The notes: generated from the letters alone by a model not told the origin. Counted from the stretch's first letter, positions 28,376 to 38,884 are shown. The stretch is DNA of 64,000 nucleotides from Flammeovirgaceae bacterium (GCA_016712035.1 JADJRT010000004.1:124001-188000), one strand, 5' to 3'. A program made the numbers and translations.

Positions 28376-30012
28376 CTAAATCAAAATCCTAACGGGATCT
28401 TCCAATAGTCCTTTCAAGGTTTTTAGGAAAGCTGCTCCGGTAGCTCCATCTACAACCCGATGATCGCATGACAAGGTCACTTTCATAATATTGCCAACGG
28501 CAAGTTGTCCGTTCTTTACAATGGCTGTTTCTTTAATACCACCAACAGCCAGAATACAAGCATCTGGGGTATTAATGATAGCGGTGAATTCTTCAACACC
28601 AAACATACCCAGATTTGAAATTGTAAATGTACTTCCCTCCCATTCGCTTGGCTGAAGTTTTTTATCGTGAGCTTTCTGAGCCAACTCTTTTACTTCTACC
28701 GCGATGTGTGAAAGTGATTTATTATCTGCAAAACGAATCACTGGAACCAATAAGCCATCCTTCACAGCCACTGCTACCCCAATATGTATATGACGATTTT
28801 TACGAATCTTATCGCCCAGCCAGCTTGAGTTTACATCCGGATGTTGACGAAGTGTTGCGGCCGTTGCTTTTAGGACAATATCATTAAAGGAAATTTTTAC
28901 GGGAGCAATTTCATTCATACTCTTACGAGCCTCCACGGCTTTGTCCATGTTAATCTCCATGGTAACGTAGAAGTGCGGAGCCGTAAACATGCTATCAGAA
29001 AGTCTGCGTGCAATTGTCTTTCGCATTTGTGACACAGCTACCTCTTCAAAACTTTCTTCTCCTACCACATTTGGCAATACAACCGGAGTGGAAGTTTTTC
29101 CGCCAGCTGCTGGAGCAGCTGATGGCTTATAAGATTCCACATCTTGTTTGGTTATTCGACCCCCTTCGCCACTACCTTTAATTTTCTGAATATCAAAACC
29201 AAGATCTTTAGCCATCTTCTTCGCTAGCGGTGAAGCCTTCAATCGGCCATTGGCATCTGAAGTGCCATTGGAATCAGAAGAAGCTGTTTGAGTTGGTGCA
29301 GCACCGGCAGGCTTATTTTCTGCAGCTGGTTTACTTTCTATTGGAGTTGGTTTAGAACCAGCCTCAGATTTTGCTTGATGGGCCTTTAACAAAGTTTGCC
29401 AGTCGGCATTCTTTTCGCCAATAATTGCCAACACACCGTTAACGGCAACTGCCTCTTTCTCTTTTGCGCCAATGTATAAAAGTGTTCCGGCATTATAGGA
29501 TTCGTACTCCATCGTAGCCTTGTCGGTTTCCACTTCGGCCAGCAACTCGCCAGTCTTCACTGTATCTCCAACCTTTTTGCTCCAGCTTGCAATAACACCT
29601 TCGTTCATGGTGTCGCTCATCTTGGGCATCAATACAATTTCAGCTTTGATGCCCGAAGTATCGATCGCTGCCTCAACAACAGCCGTAGCGGCTTCTGTTT
29701 TGACCGCTTCAGCCTTACCTCCTGCGGAAGCACTTTCACTTTTCGAAGCAGCTAACAGACTAGAAAAATCCTCGCCTTTATTTCCGACAACGGCTAAAAC
29801 ATCATTCACTTTAACAGCCTCACCCTCTTTGGCCCCCAGATGCAGCACGGTTCCTGAATTGAAGGACTCATAATCCATGGTAGCTTTATCGGTCTCGATC
29901 TCCGCCATGAGTTCTCCTGATTTTACTGTATCTCCAACCTTTTTATGCCATTTTGCAATCACCCCTCAGTCATGGTGTCGCTCATTTTAGGCATCCTTAC
30001 GATCTCTGCCAT
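28376..30012 (-). CDS. pdhC: pyruvate dehydrogenase E2, dihydrolipoamide acetyltransferase (frameshifted)
   Basis: The repaired product is about 545 aa. It carries two lipoyl domains, each with the lipoylated lysine in ETDKAT (MDYES in the first, MEYES in the second), an Ala/Pro-rich linker, a peripheral-subunit-binding domain (ASPLAKKMAKDLGFDIQKIK) and the catalytic domain with DHRVVDGATGAAFL. It transfers the acetyl group to CoA within the complex. The start codon is ATG at 30012. The frame is lost near 29967, where MPKMSDTMTEG should continue VIAKWHKKVGD; one G is missing from a G run. E1 and E3 are not adjacent. Confidence 0.93.
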
Positions 30013-30160
30013 TTCGATTTAGATTATGTGTCGATTTAATAAAAGATGAATTCAAAAATAGGCGTATTTATACGATTTTCAAGCAATTTGGCGGCTTCTA
30101 TTTCCGAATTAAAGAGAATTGCTTCGCGTTCAAAGTTACAATTCCCCTTTATTGGTTGCC

Positions 30161-33118
30161 TTAGAAATTCAGCGTTCCAATTAAAAATTCATATTGCACC
30201 GTTGAAGGACTGATTCCATAAGAATATCGGAAGCCAATATCCAATTGAGGAAGTAACCTGAAAATATTTATATCGAACTTTACCTCGCCTCCTGTTGAAA
30301 GATAACTTTTGCTACTTGGGTTTTGATTAATTACACTATTTCCATAGCCATAATCTAAGAAAGCGTTAAGCCGTACCCGTTGAATGTTAAGGATCGGACC
30401 GAGCGCCAAATCGGGATACCAAACAGGCAAGGTGTAGTTGGCAGACATGGAATAGAAGTTCTGAAATCGGGTCACAGATTGTCCGCGCGGCAAAGGAATT
30501 TGATTTCTGAAAAGATAACTATCCAACCCCTCACCGGTACTTGCTTTTATATCCGCTATCTCTGTTTTTTGGTAGGCCCAATAGCCCCAAAACGAGTGAT
30601 GCTTCACTAGCCCAGGAAAAAAAAGTTGCCCTTGAAATGAAAATTGATTTCCGCTATAATCACCACCATACGGTGTGTTATACAAATTGACAAACAAGGC
30701 TTGCCCCCACTTGCTGTTAATATCTCTACGACTTTTCTTTAGTAGCCGGTAAGCCGAAATATTAAATCGATTATAAAAAAGATTGCCATTATCGGCATAA
30801 TCCCTAAAAATATATTGTGGGTAGTTGGTTGGCACAATTCGGCCGCCACCATCTATACTGTTGACAAAATCTGTTATGTGCGAAAAACCAACGTAATTGC
30901 TCAGTGAAATACTACTTAAAAACCGAGAGCAGGTTGTAAGTAAAGGAATTCGAATGCCTCCTTCAACGGTGTTCTCATGCCAATCGAACGTGAGATTTTC
31001 CGTTGTTGATGTAGTATCTGTTCCAACTACTTTATCATACTCCAAATCCCCTTCATTCACAGAGCGATTGCCACTCGAAAAATTAACATCCAGAATCGGA
31101 TAAAGACCTTGATAGCTTACTCCAACATTCCATGATCCCGTGCGTTCATTCAGATCAAACAGATAACCGGCATTGATAGCTGTGGTGCTTAGTACATCGC
31201 GTGACGTAATTCCAATATTCACTTCAGTGAGTGAAGTTGTAAAATAAGCACCCCATCCATAGGGATTTACGGCATGCGACACGGGAGAATATTTTCCTAT
31301 AGGATATTTTGCGCCCGGAATACTATCCAACAAATCGGGTCTGCCTTCCTGCTCTACCAAATGTTGAAAAGACTCTGTGGGTTGTGCCCCTATTTCAGTA
31401 ACCGGTATCCACAAGGTGGGATCGAAGTCTGCCTTCACCACATTTAATCCATCACGACCTTGCTCGTTGTAATAAAGATACTTTCCATTAAAACTCACCG
31501 ATGGGTTGTAAGCACCATAATGACTCGAAGTAATCTGATACTTTTGGTTCGAGCGGGTATCAAGTGCATAGATGTTATCAATGCTGCTTCGCGGTGAATT
31601 GAAAAGTATGTAGTTCTGATACGGTACCGGATAGCCGATATTCTCATCCGTAAATTCTGTCACTAATTTTTGCTGACCCGATAAATCAAATTGCGCCAGT
31701 GCCTTACCCGATCGGTTGGTGACAAGTGCTATCAGTTCCGTACCATTTTCTTTCCAATGTGGCATCGAAATAAAATCATTGTCAGGGTTTTCAAAAAATT
31801 TAATCACTTCTCCGGTTTCATAGTCAAGCACAACTAATCGCGTTAAATAGTCCGTACTGGTTTCTATTGTAGCAACTTTTGTTCCGTCTGGCGATAAGGC
31901 AGCCGAAGCATACCGGGAGTTACGCGAAATAAATTTTCTCTTCTTTTCTTTCAGATCATACCCAACAATAACCGAATACGTTTTCATGCGCCAGCGTGGG
32001 TCATACCGAAATTCATTCCACACCACCCGATTACCCGCCACCGAAAGCATACCCGTTGCATTAATTACTCCGGGAGTAGTTAATCGTTTCTCTTTTCCGC
32101 CAGATAATAGAACCAGCTCTTCGATATCGCCAATGCCCGACTTTAATGCTAGAATTGAATCCTTTGCCAATTCAAAAGGATATTTATAATCCGTATACGC
32201 TTTGTTACTTCGATTATGAATTATTTCAAAGGGAGTTACTTCTATCTTCTTTAATTCTTCTTTCCATTCCTGCCGCAAGGTGGCAGCCATTTCTGCATAG
32301 AGCTCTTTTACATAAAGGCCGCTTTCTTTTTTTATTGAATTTGAAAAAGTGAAAGGTGCGAACGGAACGCTCCATGCCCTGCGCGTAATGTTCTCCCATA
32401 CATCCGCATTGCCCGACTTCTTCCTTAAATAAGATACCATCTGATATCCCAAAACATAGTGATCAGGAATATTGTGTTTGTAAGAGCGAAGATATTGCTT
32501 GTTATAGTTGAAAGTCCTGCCCTCTTGCAAGTTCGTGCGAAACAATAAATCAAAATTAGGAATGCGCCCTCTTCCACTTGAGGTAAAGGCCGTTTCGGTT
32601 GCCACCGCATCACCCTCCCAAAACCACTGGGGAACTGCGATGTATGAAAGTGCGGCCAATGTATTGGCGCCAAATAAATAAAACAGCGCCTTATTAAAGC
32701 CTCGATTAGCATGTTGAAACTGCACGATATGCCGATATTCATGAGTAGCCAGTAAGTCCAACCAATCCAGATTACCCAAAAAATTATAATTCTGCGAAGG
32801 CATAGCAAAAAACTCAGATCTACGGGGCGTAATTGACACAAAACCATTACTAACGCTCGATTGATTTTGTAGAATAACAGAAATTTTTCTTGGTTCTACG
32901 CCCAAGCTCTTTGCTTCCGGAGTGCGAATGTGTTCAAAGGTATTCGCCATTCGCTGGGCTTGCCCTTCAAATCCTTTAGGAAAAACAATTTTGAAATGAT
33001 CGGTATTGATTTGCTGCCACCGCAGATGTGGATTGTTCTCCATCACAGGCGTAAACTGAGACAGTCCTGTAGAAGAAAAATATAAAATGATTAGCAGTAC
33101 TCGTAAACTAGTTAACAC
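30161..33118 (-). CDS. large exported protein: HExxH peptidase-like, beta-propeller and outer-membrane barrel
   Basis: A 985-aa protein with a signal peptide (residues 1-20). Residues about 35-260 resemble a gluzincin peptidase: HEYRH at 126-130 and a third ligand candidate E168 in WFWEGDAVATET. Residues about 280-580 look like a TolB-type beta-propeller, with repeats such as SPDGTKVATIETS and KENGTELIALVTNRSGKA. The last roughly 350 residues look like an outer-membrane barrel, ending EFLIGTLNF. This layout suggests a surface-anchored peptidase or sensor. The combined architecture occurs in Bacteroidota as uncharacterised proteins; the catalytic role is inferred from the motif only. Confidence 0.65.
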   Translation of the reverse strand: MLTSLRVLLIILYFSSTGLSQFTPVMENNPHLRWQQINTDHFKIVFPKGFEGQAQRMANTFEHIRTPEAKSLGVEPRKISVILQNQSSVSNGFVSITPRRSEFFAMPSQNYNFLGNLDWLDLLATHEYRHIVQFQHANRGFNKALFYLFGANTLAALSYIAVPQWFWEGDAVATETAFTSSGRGRIPNFDLLFRTNLQEGRTFNYNKQYLRSYKHNIPDHYVLGYQMVSYLRKKSGNADVWENITRRAWSVPFAPFTFSNSIKKESGLYVKELYAEMAATLRQEWKEELKKIEVTPFEIIHNRSNKAYTDYKYPFELAKDSILALKSGIGDIEELVLLSGGKEKRLTTPGVINATGMLSVAGNRVVWNEFRYDPRWRMKTYSVIVGYDLKEKKRKFISRNSRYASAALSPDGTKVATIETSTDYLTRLVVLDYETGEVIKFFENPDNDFISMPHWKENGTELIALVTNRSGKALAQFDLSGQQKLVTEFTDENIGYPVPYQNYILFNSPRSSIDNIYALDTRSNQKYQITSSHYGAYNPSVSFNGKYLYYNEQGRDGLNVVKADFDPTLWIPVTEIGAQPTESFQHLVEQEGRPDLLDSIPGAKYPIGKYSPVSHAVNPYGWGAYFTTSLTEVNIGITSRDVLSTTAINAGYLFDLNERTGSWNVGVSYQGLYPILDVNFSSGNRSVNEGDLEYDKVVGTDTTSTTENLTFDWHENTVEGGIRIPLLTTCSRFLSSISLSNYVGFSHITDFVNSIDGGGRIVPTNYPQYIFRDYADNGNLFYNRFNISAYRLLKKSRRDINSKWGQALFVNLYNTPYGGDYSGNQFSFQGQLFFPGLVKHHSFWGYWAYQKTEIADIKASTGEGLDSYLFRNQIPLPRGQSVTRFQNFYSMSANYTLPVWYPDLALGPILNIQRVRLNAFLDYGYGNSVINQNPSSKSYLSTGGEVKFDINIFRLLPQLDIGFRYSYGISPSTVQYEFLIGTLNF

Positions 33119-33188
33119 CTGATGGATACTTGAGGTGGAAAGCTACATCAGGTTATTGAAATATACTATCGACAACAAAACGGATCAG

Positions 33189-34013
33189 TTAATTTTTCTT
33201 CTTAAGAATTACCTGTGTTGTAGTTACTGCGCTAACTTGAAAAAAACCAAGCGCACCATTGCTCATATTACTCCTGGGATTAGCGGGTACCGGACCAAAC
33301 AAACCACCATCGTTAAACAGAAGATTCGTTAAATCACTAAAGTAAACATATCCGTTACGAGTAACACTAAACATATCCATGCGGGCGGTATCTTTTTCGG
33401 CATAATAAACGGGTCCTGGAAAACCACTGATTGATTCACTCAATGCTTCGTCTGTCAATAGATAAATATCATTGGAGTTGGTGAACGTCAAAGAATCGTT
33501 TCGATAGAACTTAAACAAATAATAATCGGTTGTCTCTTTGGGCTCTTTCATATAGAGTAGTAAGTCATAAAGATGACCGGAGTCGATTCGATCCTGGTCA
33601 GGATCATCGTTCAGCGAATAACCAAGCGAATCAATTTCCGGAACACGGAGCAGTTGATCTTCCGATTGATAGAACACACCATCTACTTCTACACTGAGTG
33701 AATACGACCTGCCAACAACTCCTGCAAAATCAACAACGGGCAAATAATAGCCGGGCGAAGTTTGATTAAAGGAATATTCCTCCCCCAAATCATCAATCAG
33801 TTTTATGTTGGCATTGGTAATTTTCTCTGCTCCACCCGATGCATAGAAGTCTACGGTTTTGGTAATTTTTACATATTGATCGCCCAGGCGATTGGTCAGC
33901 AAACCTTCGACTACAATTTTTGGTTCTACTTGATCCAAATCCAATTGAATAGTCTCTTCGCAGCCCGTCAAAAGAATCAGCATTAGGAATATATAGAGAT
34001 ATCGTTGGTTCAT
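33189..34013 (-). CDS. DUF4249 family lipoprotein
   Basis: A 274-aa lipoprotein (lipobox LLTGC after MNQRYLYIFLMLI). It shows the DUF4249 pattern: ETIQLDLDQVEPKIVVEGLLTN near the N-terminus, a beta-sandwich with TNANIKLIDDLGEEYSF and YSLSVEVDGVFYQS, and a second domain. The start overlaps the stop of the TonB receptor gene (TAATG), so the two are made together. DUF4249 proteins are regular partners of TonB-dependent receptors in Bacteroidota, probably as surface lipoproteins that help capture the ligand. The ligand is unknown. Confidence 0.85.
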   Translation of the reverse strand: MNQRYLYIFLMLILLTGCEETIQLDLDQVEPKIVVEGLLTNRLGDQYVKITKTVDFYASGGAEKITNANIKLIDDLGEEYSFNQTSPGYYLPVVDFAGVVGRSYSLSVEVDGVFYQSEDQLLRVPEIDSLGYSLNDDPDQDRIDSGHLYDLLLYMKEPKETTDYYLFKFYRNDSLTFTNSNDIYLLTDEALSESISGFPGPVYYAEKDTARMDMFSVTRNGYVYFSDLTNLLFNDGGLFGPVPANPRSNMSNGALGFFQVSAVTTTQVILKKKN

Positions 34014-36358
34014 TAGAATTTAAAATTATAGGTAACAGAAGGCAAAATCGGAAACAGGTAAATTAAGCGGGCTTCTTTTTCAGTACCATCTCCAATTATA
34101 TTACCATCCTTATCTTGTTTTGTGCGTGTGTAAATAGTGAATGGATTCTTTCTGCTATACACGTTATAAATGGAAAATACCCACTGACTTTTCCACTTCC
34201 GTTCTCTTTTTTGTTTGGGATCTAGGGTTGCGGATAAATCCAATCGATGATACGCGGGCAGGCTGTATCCATTACGCTCGGTTATATAATCGACATTGTA
34301 GGTATTGTACTGATAACTGCCACTCGGCATCGTAATAGGCCGGGGCGAACTATAGTTAAATGTAGTGCCAAAGGTCCATTGCGGGTTTAGTTCATACAGC
34401 AATGCGAGATTGACCACATTTCTGCGATCATAATTAGCTACAAATTCCAGATCCTGATTAACTCCGGGTATATCACGAATTACCTTAGACCAGGTATAGC
34501 TTAAAAAACCGGTTAGCTGCCCACGTTTTTTCTCTGCCAAAAACTCAATACCATAAGCATACGAAGTTCCTTGTCTGTATTCTGTTGCTAAATCGGTATT
34601 AAAAAAGAGCTGCGCATTGTCGGCAAAATCGGTAATGTTATCTATGTCCTTATAAAATGCTTCAGTCGAAAACTCGTAGCGATTATCCTTAAAATTCCGA
34701 AAATACCCAATCGCATACTGGTCGGCTACTTGTGGTTTCAGATAATAATTACTCGGGCTCCACGTATTGAATGGTAAGGGTAAAGTTCCGCTGGAAATTA
34801 AATGCGTGTTTTGAACCATGCGGTTATACGAGGCTTTCAAAGAACTGAATGAATTAAGCTGATAGAGAAAGAGGAAACGAGGCTCCAGATTAATGTAAGA
34901 TACGACAGTCTCCCAGGGCTCATAAGATAAGGTATCGATGCGTGTGATGTTCACATTGTCGCGTGGATCCTGATAAAGAATCACGTCAGCCTTGCCAATG
35001 TTTTGAAAAATAGATAGGCGCAGCCCATAGGTGATGGAGATTCTATCGTTGGGCTTTTGCGTGTAGTCAGCATAAACCCCCTGATCAATAGCGTACATTT
35101 TTTCCTGTGCAAGCGATTGAAAGGCCGAGGTAGAACTGGTTGGCGTAATAGTGCCTGGTGAAAACCTTCTGCCACTGAGTTGATATCCAAAATTCATCTC
35201 ATGCTTTGGACTTATGTAATAATTAAAATCGTAATGAATGCTGGCCTGCTGAAGATTGGATGTCCAGTCGAAGCCTTGGACCGGATCATTGATCTGAAGT
35301 TTGTAATCAAAATTGCTACCAATTATAGATAAGTTTGAAAACAGCTTGTCATTGTAAAGATGATTCCAACGAAATGTACCGGTGGCATTACCCCATTCAA
35401 AACCAAAATTATTGTCGATATCAAAACGATCGCGACCTGAATAAAACGCAGTATAGAAACGATTTTTATTTCCGTATTTCCAGCTCACCTTAGCGTTGAT
35501 ATCATAAAAGAAAACGGAGTTATCATTATTGGCCAATTTTAAGAATGCATCGATGTACGAGCGTCTTCCTGAAATAAGGAAGGAAGACTTTTCTTTTCGA
35601 ATAGGGCCTTCCAGCATAAAACGACTTGCTAAAGTTCCAATTCCACCACTACCCTGAATCTCCTTATTATTTCCATCCTTTGTTCTTACATCCAATATGG
35701 AGGAAAGCCGCCCCCCATAGCGTGCGGGGATCCCCCCCTTATAGAGTTCTGCTCCTTTTAGTACATCTGCGTTAAACACTGAAAACAATCCGAATAGATG
35801 TGATGGATCGTAGATGGGTGCCTCATCAATCAAGATCAGGTTTTGATCGCCACTGCCACCGCGCACAAAAAAACTACTACTCCCTTCACCAGCCATAACA
35901 ACACCCGGCTGCATTTGAATAGTTTTTATAATATCCGCCTCACCCATAAACGTGGGTAGCTTGCGCACCTGGCCTACGTCAATGGTTCGTTTACTCATCT
36001 GTGGATCAGTCACATTAGCATCGATACGCTCTCCACTCACCACCAACTCCTCCATCTGCGTTGACTCATTAACGAGTTCAATATTATGTGTTACATTTTT
36101 ATCTAACGAAACCGGAAGGGTTTGCGTCTCAAAACCGACATAACTAAACTGAAGTATATAAGAACTTTCTGGTATCGTAAGTGAATAAAATCCGTACACA
36201 TTGGTTGTTGTACCCATGCTTTGGCCTTGTACCAAAACCGTAACGCCAATTAACTCCTCCCCGTTGGCCGCATCTTTAACGTAACCATTGATCGTAAACT
36301 TTTGTTGCGCCCAGGAAACGATCGGACTAAACAATAAAATAAATAGAAAAATTCTCAT
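34013..36358 (-). CDS. TonB-dependent receptor paired with DUF4249
   Basis: A 781-aa outer-membrane receptor. It has a signal peptide (residues 1-17), a carboxypeptidase-regulatory-like domain (about 20-110, with NGYVKDAANGEELIGVTVLVQ), and a plug with DIIKTIQMQPGVVMAGEGSSSFFVRGGSGDQNLILIDEAP. It ends with a 22-strand-type barrel whose last strand is PILPSVTYNFKF. The plug style (VRGGSGDQNLILIDEAPIYDPSH) matches receptors that travel with DUF4249 lipoproteins. It imports an unknown large substrate using TonB energy. The HExxH/propeller gene follows the DUF4249 gene and may belong to the same operon. Confidence 0.88.
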   Translation of the reverse strand: MRIFLFILLFSPIVSWAQQKFTINGYVKDAANGEELIGVTVLVQGQSMGTTTNVYGFYSLTIPESSYILQFSYVGFETQTLPVSLDKNVTHNIELVNESTQMEELVVSGERIDANVTDPQMSKRTIDVGQVRKLPTFMGEADIIKTIQMQPGVVMAGEGSSSFFVRGGSGDQNLILIDEAPIYDPSHLFGLFSVFNADVLKGAELYKGGIPARYGGRLSSILDVRTKDGNNKEIQGSGGIGTLASRFMLEGPIRKEKSSFLISGRRSYIDAFLKLANNDNSVFFYDINAKVSWKYGNKNRFYTAFYSGRDRFDIDNNFGFEWGNATGTFRWNHLYNDKLFSNLSIIGSNFDYKLQINDPVQGFDWTSNLQQASIHYDFNYYISPKHEMNFGYQLSGRRFSPGTITPTSSTSAFQSLAQEKMYAIDQGVYADYTQKPNDRISITYGLRLSIFQNIGKADVILYQDPRDNVNITRIDTLSYEPWETVVSYINLEPRFLFLYQLNSFSSLKASYNRMVQNTHLISSGTLPLPFNTWSPSNYYLKPQVADQYAIGYFRNFKDNRYEFSTEAFYKDIDNITDFADNAQLFFNTDLATEYRQGTSYAYGIEFLAEKKRGQLTGFLSYTWSKVIRDIPGVNQDLEFVANYDRRNVVNLALLYELNPQWTFGTTFNYSSPRPITMPSGSYQYNTYNVDYITERNGYSLPAYHRLDLSATLDPKQKRERKWKSQWVFSIYNVYSRKNPFTIYTRTKQDKDGNIIGDGTEKEARLIYLFPILPSVTYNFKF

Positions 36359-36488
36359 GAATAAATTGCTAAAGGAATAAGAACGAAATCATGCCTATTA
36401 AGTTACCTTTGTTAAAAACAAAATTGTTTTATGATTTTTGATCTTACGACAATCAAGCTCAAAAAAACCCCTATTACCGAATCGAATA

Positions 36489-36614
36489 ATGTTTAAAGCC
36501 CTGAGAGATTTGTATCATAAGTATAAAGAATATGTGCGGGTAGACCTGGTAATGTATGCCGTGATGATTCTGTTAATTCTACTTTACTTTATTGTTACCG
36601 TAGTCTCTGATTAA
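36489..36614 (+). CDS. small single-pass membrane protein, hypothetical
   Basis: A 41-aa ORF (MFKALRDLYHKYKEYVRVDL, then a hydrophobic helix and a short tail VTVVSD). A charged N-terminal amphipathic part leads into one transmembrane helix of about 20 residues. It lies in an otherwise empty gap and its stop overlaps the 3' end of the convergent bestrophin gene by 4 bp. No family recognised; the clean start-helix-stop layout is the only support. Confidence 0.4.
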   Translation: MFKALRDLYHKYKEYVRVDLVMYAVMILLILLYFIVTVVSD

Positions 36615-37507
36615 TGAAGCTTTTTATTAGGTAACAGAATTTCATTTACATTACCCCTTATTTTCTCTGCCAGTTCATCCGTAGGCAGGTCGTTAATATC
36701 CCTGCCAAAAGGATCCTCAATTTCTTCCGCAATCAATTCAACGCTGAGTAAAACAAATGTTATTAACATAACTATAGGGACAGTTAAGTAGCCGGAAGTT
36801 GTAACAAATCCGAATGGTAGGGTAATCAAATAGATAAATATAAACTGCTTGATATACATACTGTAATTATAAGGAATAGGGGTATTCCGGATTCGCTCAC
36901 AGGCACCTAGAATATCGGTAAACTCTTTCAACTCTTTATCCATTAGGAAAAGTTGATCACCACTGATTTGATTTTTCTTATATAATGTATTAACGCGCAA
37001 ATACATCATAGACGAAAGTCGATTGGGTACATGATTTATGCCTTCCAGATTCTCTAGAAAACGGTCATCAACAATCTCAAGTTCACTTAGCTTGGAGCCT
37101 TTGCGTAAATGTTCTTTTACAGAGAATACAAAGTTTGGTATCATCTTGGCGAACCAAACCCGACTTTCGCTATCGGCAGGATCTAAGAACGCATTTATCT
37201 TAAGAGCCAGATTGCGGGTGTTGTTTACCAAACTTCCCCAAAGCTTACGGCCCTCCCACCACCGATCATAGGACGAATTAGTTCTAAACACCAGGAACAA
37301 TCCGAGCACAATACCCAGCAGGGAGTGCATCGAGATGGTGGTATGAAAATCGTGTTCATGAAAATGCAAGACATCCAAAAGTAAATAAGTAATCCCTGCA
37401 GCATAGGCCGTCATGAAGATAATAGCGGGAGTCAACGTTTTCATTACACCCCGGCTATAGGCGTGAAATATAAGCGAAAACCAGACTTTAGGATTGTAGG
37501 TTACCAT
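36611..37507 (-). CDS. bestrophin family ion channel
   Basis: A 298-aa membrane protein of the bestrophin-like (UPF0187) family, which forms pentameric anion or cation channels in the inner membrane. Characteristic stretches are MVTYNPKVWFSLIFHAYSRG at the N-terminus, SLLGIVLGLFLVFRTNSSYDRWWEGRKLWGSLVNNTRN, and the C-terminal ELIAEEIEDPFGRDINDLPTD. Helices lie near residues 23-45, 48-66, 205-225 and 228-250. The conducted ion is not predictable from sequence. Confidence 0.92.
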   Translation of the reverse strand: MVTYNPKVWFSLIFHAYSRGVMKTLTPAIIFMTAYAAGITYLLLDVLHFHEHDFHTTISMHSLLGIVLGLFLVFRTNSSYDRWWEGRKLWGSLVNNTRNLALKINAFLDPADSESRVWFAKMIPNFVFSVKEHLRKGSKLSELEIVDDRFLENLEGINHVPNRLSSMMYLRVNTLYKKNQISGDQLFLMDKELKEFTDILGACERIRNTPIPYNYSMYIKQFIFIYLITLPFGFVTTSGYLTVPIVMLITFVLLSVELIAEEIEDPFGRDINDLPTDELAEKIRGNVNEILLPNKKLH

Positions 37508-37735
37508 AAGGAATTAAAAATCGCACTAATATAGCTTAATTAAAAAAATCATTTTCCTACTCGACAAGGAACTTCTTAACGCAAAGTGAGCATCGGACGA
37601 GTTTCCGTGCACTAACTGGGCAGTCAGATTGGATTGTTAGCTAAGCCCTCAAAGAAACAGCAAGCTTAAACAAAAATTGATACTGATTTGGTATGAATAG
37701 TGTTATTAACGTATTTCGGCTTTTAAAATTTAGTT
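37508..37735. other. intergenic region between divergent genes
   Basis: AT-rich gap of 228 bp between the divergently transcribed bestrophin and hypothetical genes; it must carry both promoters. I see no gene, hairpin or repeat in it that I would defend. Confidence 0.35.
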
Positions 37736-38488
37736 ATGTTCCGTCTGTTTGTTGTATTTCTTTTGTTAAGCGTTGCCACGCAAGCTCAAAATAATTTTCT
37801 GGTTACGTCCAAACTCGATACAATTTTTGGTAAACCCCGCATTCTTTCTTATGATTTAATTGATCGGGTACAAATTGAAGTAAATAAAAAGAAAGAAACA
37901 TTTACAGCCCTTCAGGTACTTTCGGTTACTATCGACAGCCAGGTTTACAAACCGATCCAATACGAAAACAAAATACTACTTATGAAAATGCTTAAGTCAG
38001 GCTACTTAAGTCTGTATGCATTTAGAATCGAGAACCAGAATTCATTTGATGGTAGATTTTTGACCAAACTTGATGGCACCAGCATGGAGGTGCCAAACTT
38101 AAGCTTTAAGCGATTCATGGAAAACTTCTTGAAGGACTGCTCGTCCATTGTCAGTAAAATAAAAAATGGAGACTTCTCGAAGAAAGAACTGGATAAAATA
38201 GTTGACGAATACAATGAGTGTATCGCAAATGCTAATAAGGATAAAGTGCTTCCATCCAGCGAAGTGAATGAAAAATCGGTAGCCATTACTACCTTGATTG
38301 GAAAAGTTGAAGCGCAGGATTTCGCATCTAAAAAAGATGCGTTGGATTTGTTAAGAGACATTCAAGGTAGGGTGAACAAAAACGAGTCCATTCCAAATTA
38401 TCTAACCGATGGTTTAAAAGGTTATTTGGCTAACGTGCCTGCGTTAACCGAAGACTTGAATGCGCTACTTTTACTTTTGGAGAAATAA
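37736..38488 (+). CDS. exported hypothetical protein
   Basis: A 250-aa protein with a signal peptide (MFRLFVVFLLLSVATQAQ). Residues 20-120 are beta-rich with the pattern LVTSKLDTIFGKPRILSYDLIDRVQIEVNKKK, typical of small Bacteroidota exported proteins that begin with a DTIFG-type strand. Residues 125-250 are helical and charged (a KKELDKIVDEYNECIANANKD segment). No catalytic motif or known domain. Its 3' end overlaps the convergent DoxX gene by 18 bp. Confidence 0.6.
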   Translation: MFRLFVVFLLLSVATQAQNNFLVTSKLDTIFGKPRILSYDLIDRVQIEVNKKKETFTALQVLSVTIDSQVYKPIQYENKILLMKMLKSGYLSLYAFRIENQNSFDGRFLTKLDGTSMEVPNLSFKRFMENFLKDCSSIVSKIKNGDFSKKELDKIVDEYNECIANANKDKVLPSSEVNEKSVAITTLIGKVEAQDFASKKDALDLLRDIQGRVNKNESIPNYLTDGLKGYLANVPALTEDLNALLLLLEK

Positions 38489-38884
38489 CGGCAATTTACC
38501 TTTAATGAATTCTGGAATAGAGCCTAAACTGTACCAGAGTGCATAGCTGGAACAAAGGGTTACCACCACGGCATAAATAAAAAGCTGGCCCCCATCGCCC
38601 AGCACTTCTATTCCCAGGATAGTGACATGCAATCCCATAGCGCCAACCATTAATCCAATAGCGAGCGCTGATCCCAACCAAACCATTGTCGGTATTAAGA
38701 TTAAAATAGAAGCGATCAGCTCAAAAACTCCTACTCCAATTCTTCCCCAAGGCTCCATACCAATGGTAGTAAAAATATAAACTGATTCTTCCGATCCGGA
38801 AAATTTGAAATACAAAGTCTGAAGCATAATAATGGCAGCCATAATTCGGGCTCCCCAGTAAAGTACCGGCTGAAAATATTTCAT
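38471..38884 (-). CDS. DoxX family membrane protein
   Basis: A 137-aa protein with four hydrophobic helices (about 10-28, 43-66, 70-90 and 98-120). The first helix pattern (YWGARIMAAIIMLQTLYFKFSG) and the second (GRIGVGVFELIASILILIP) match DoxX/DoxD-like quinone-interacting membrane proteins. The function in this family is mostly unknown; some members are linked to thiosulfate oxidation or oxidative stress. It is divergent from the Rieske oxygenase, 106 bp away. Confidence 0.78.
   Translation of the reverse strand: MKYFQPVLYWGARIMAAIIMLQTLYFKFSGSEESVYIFTTIGMEPWGRIGVGVFELIASILILIPTMVWLGSALAIGLMVGAMGLHVTILGIEVLGDGGQLFIYAVVVTLCSSYALWYSLGSIPEFIKGKLPLFLQK

Noticed and set aside
32425..32847. 140-aa ORF within the 985-aa propeller protein gene
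   Set aside because: It is the same strand in another frame inside a long, well-supported coding region.
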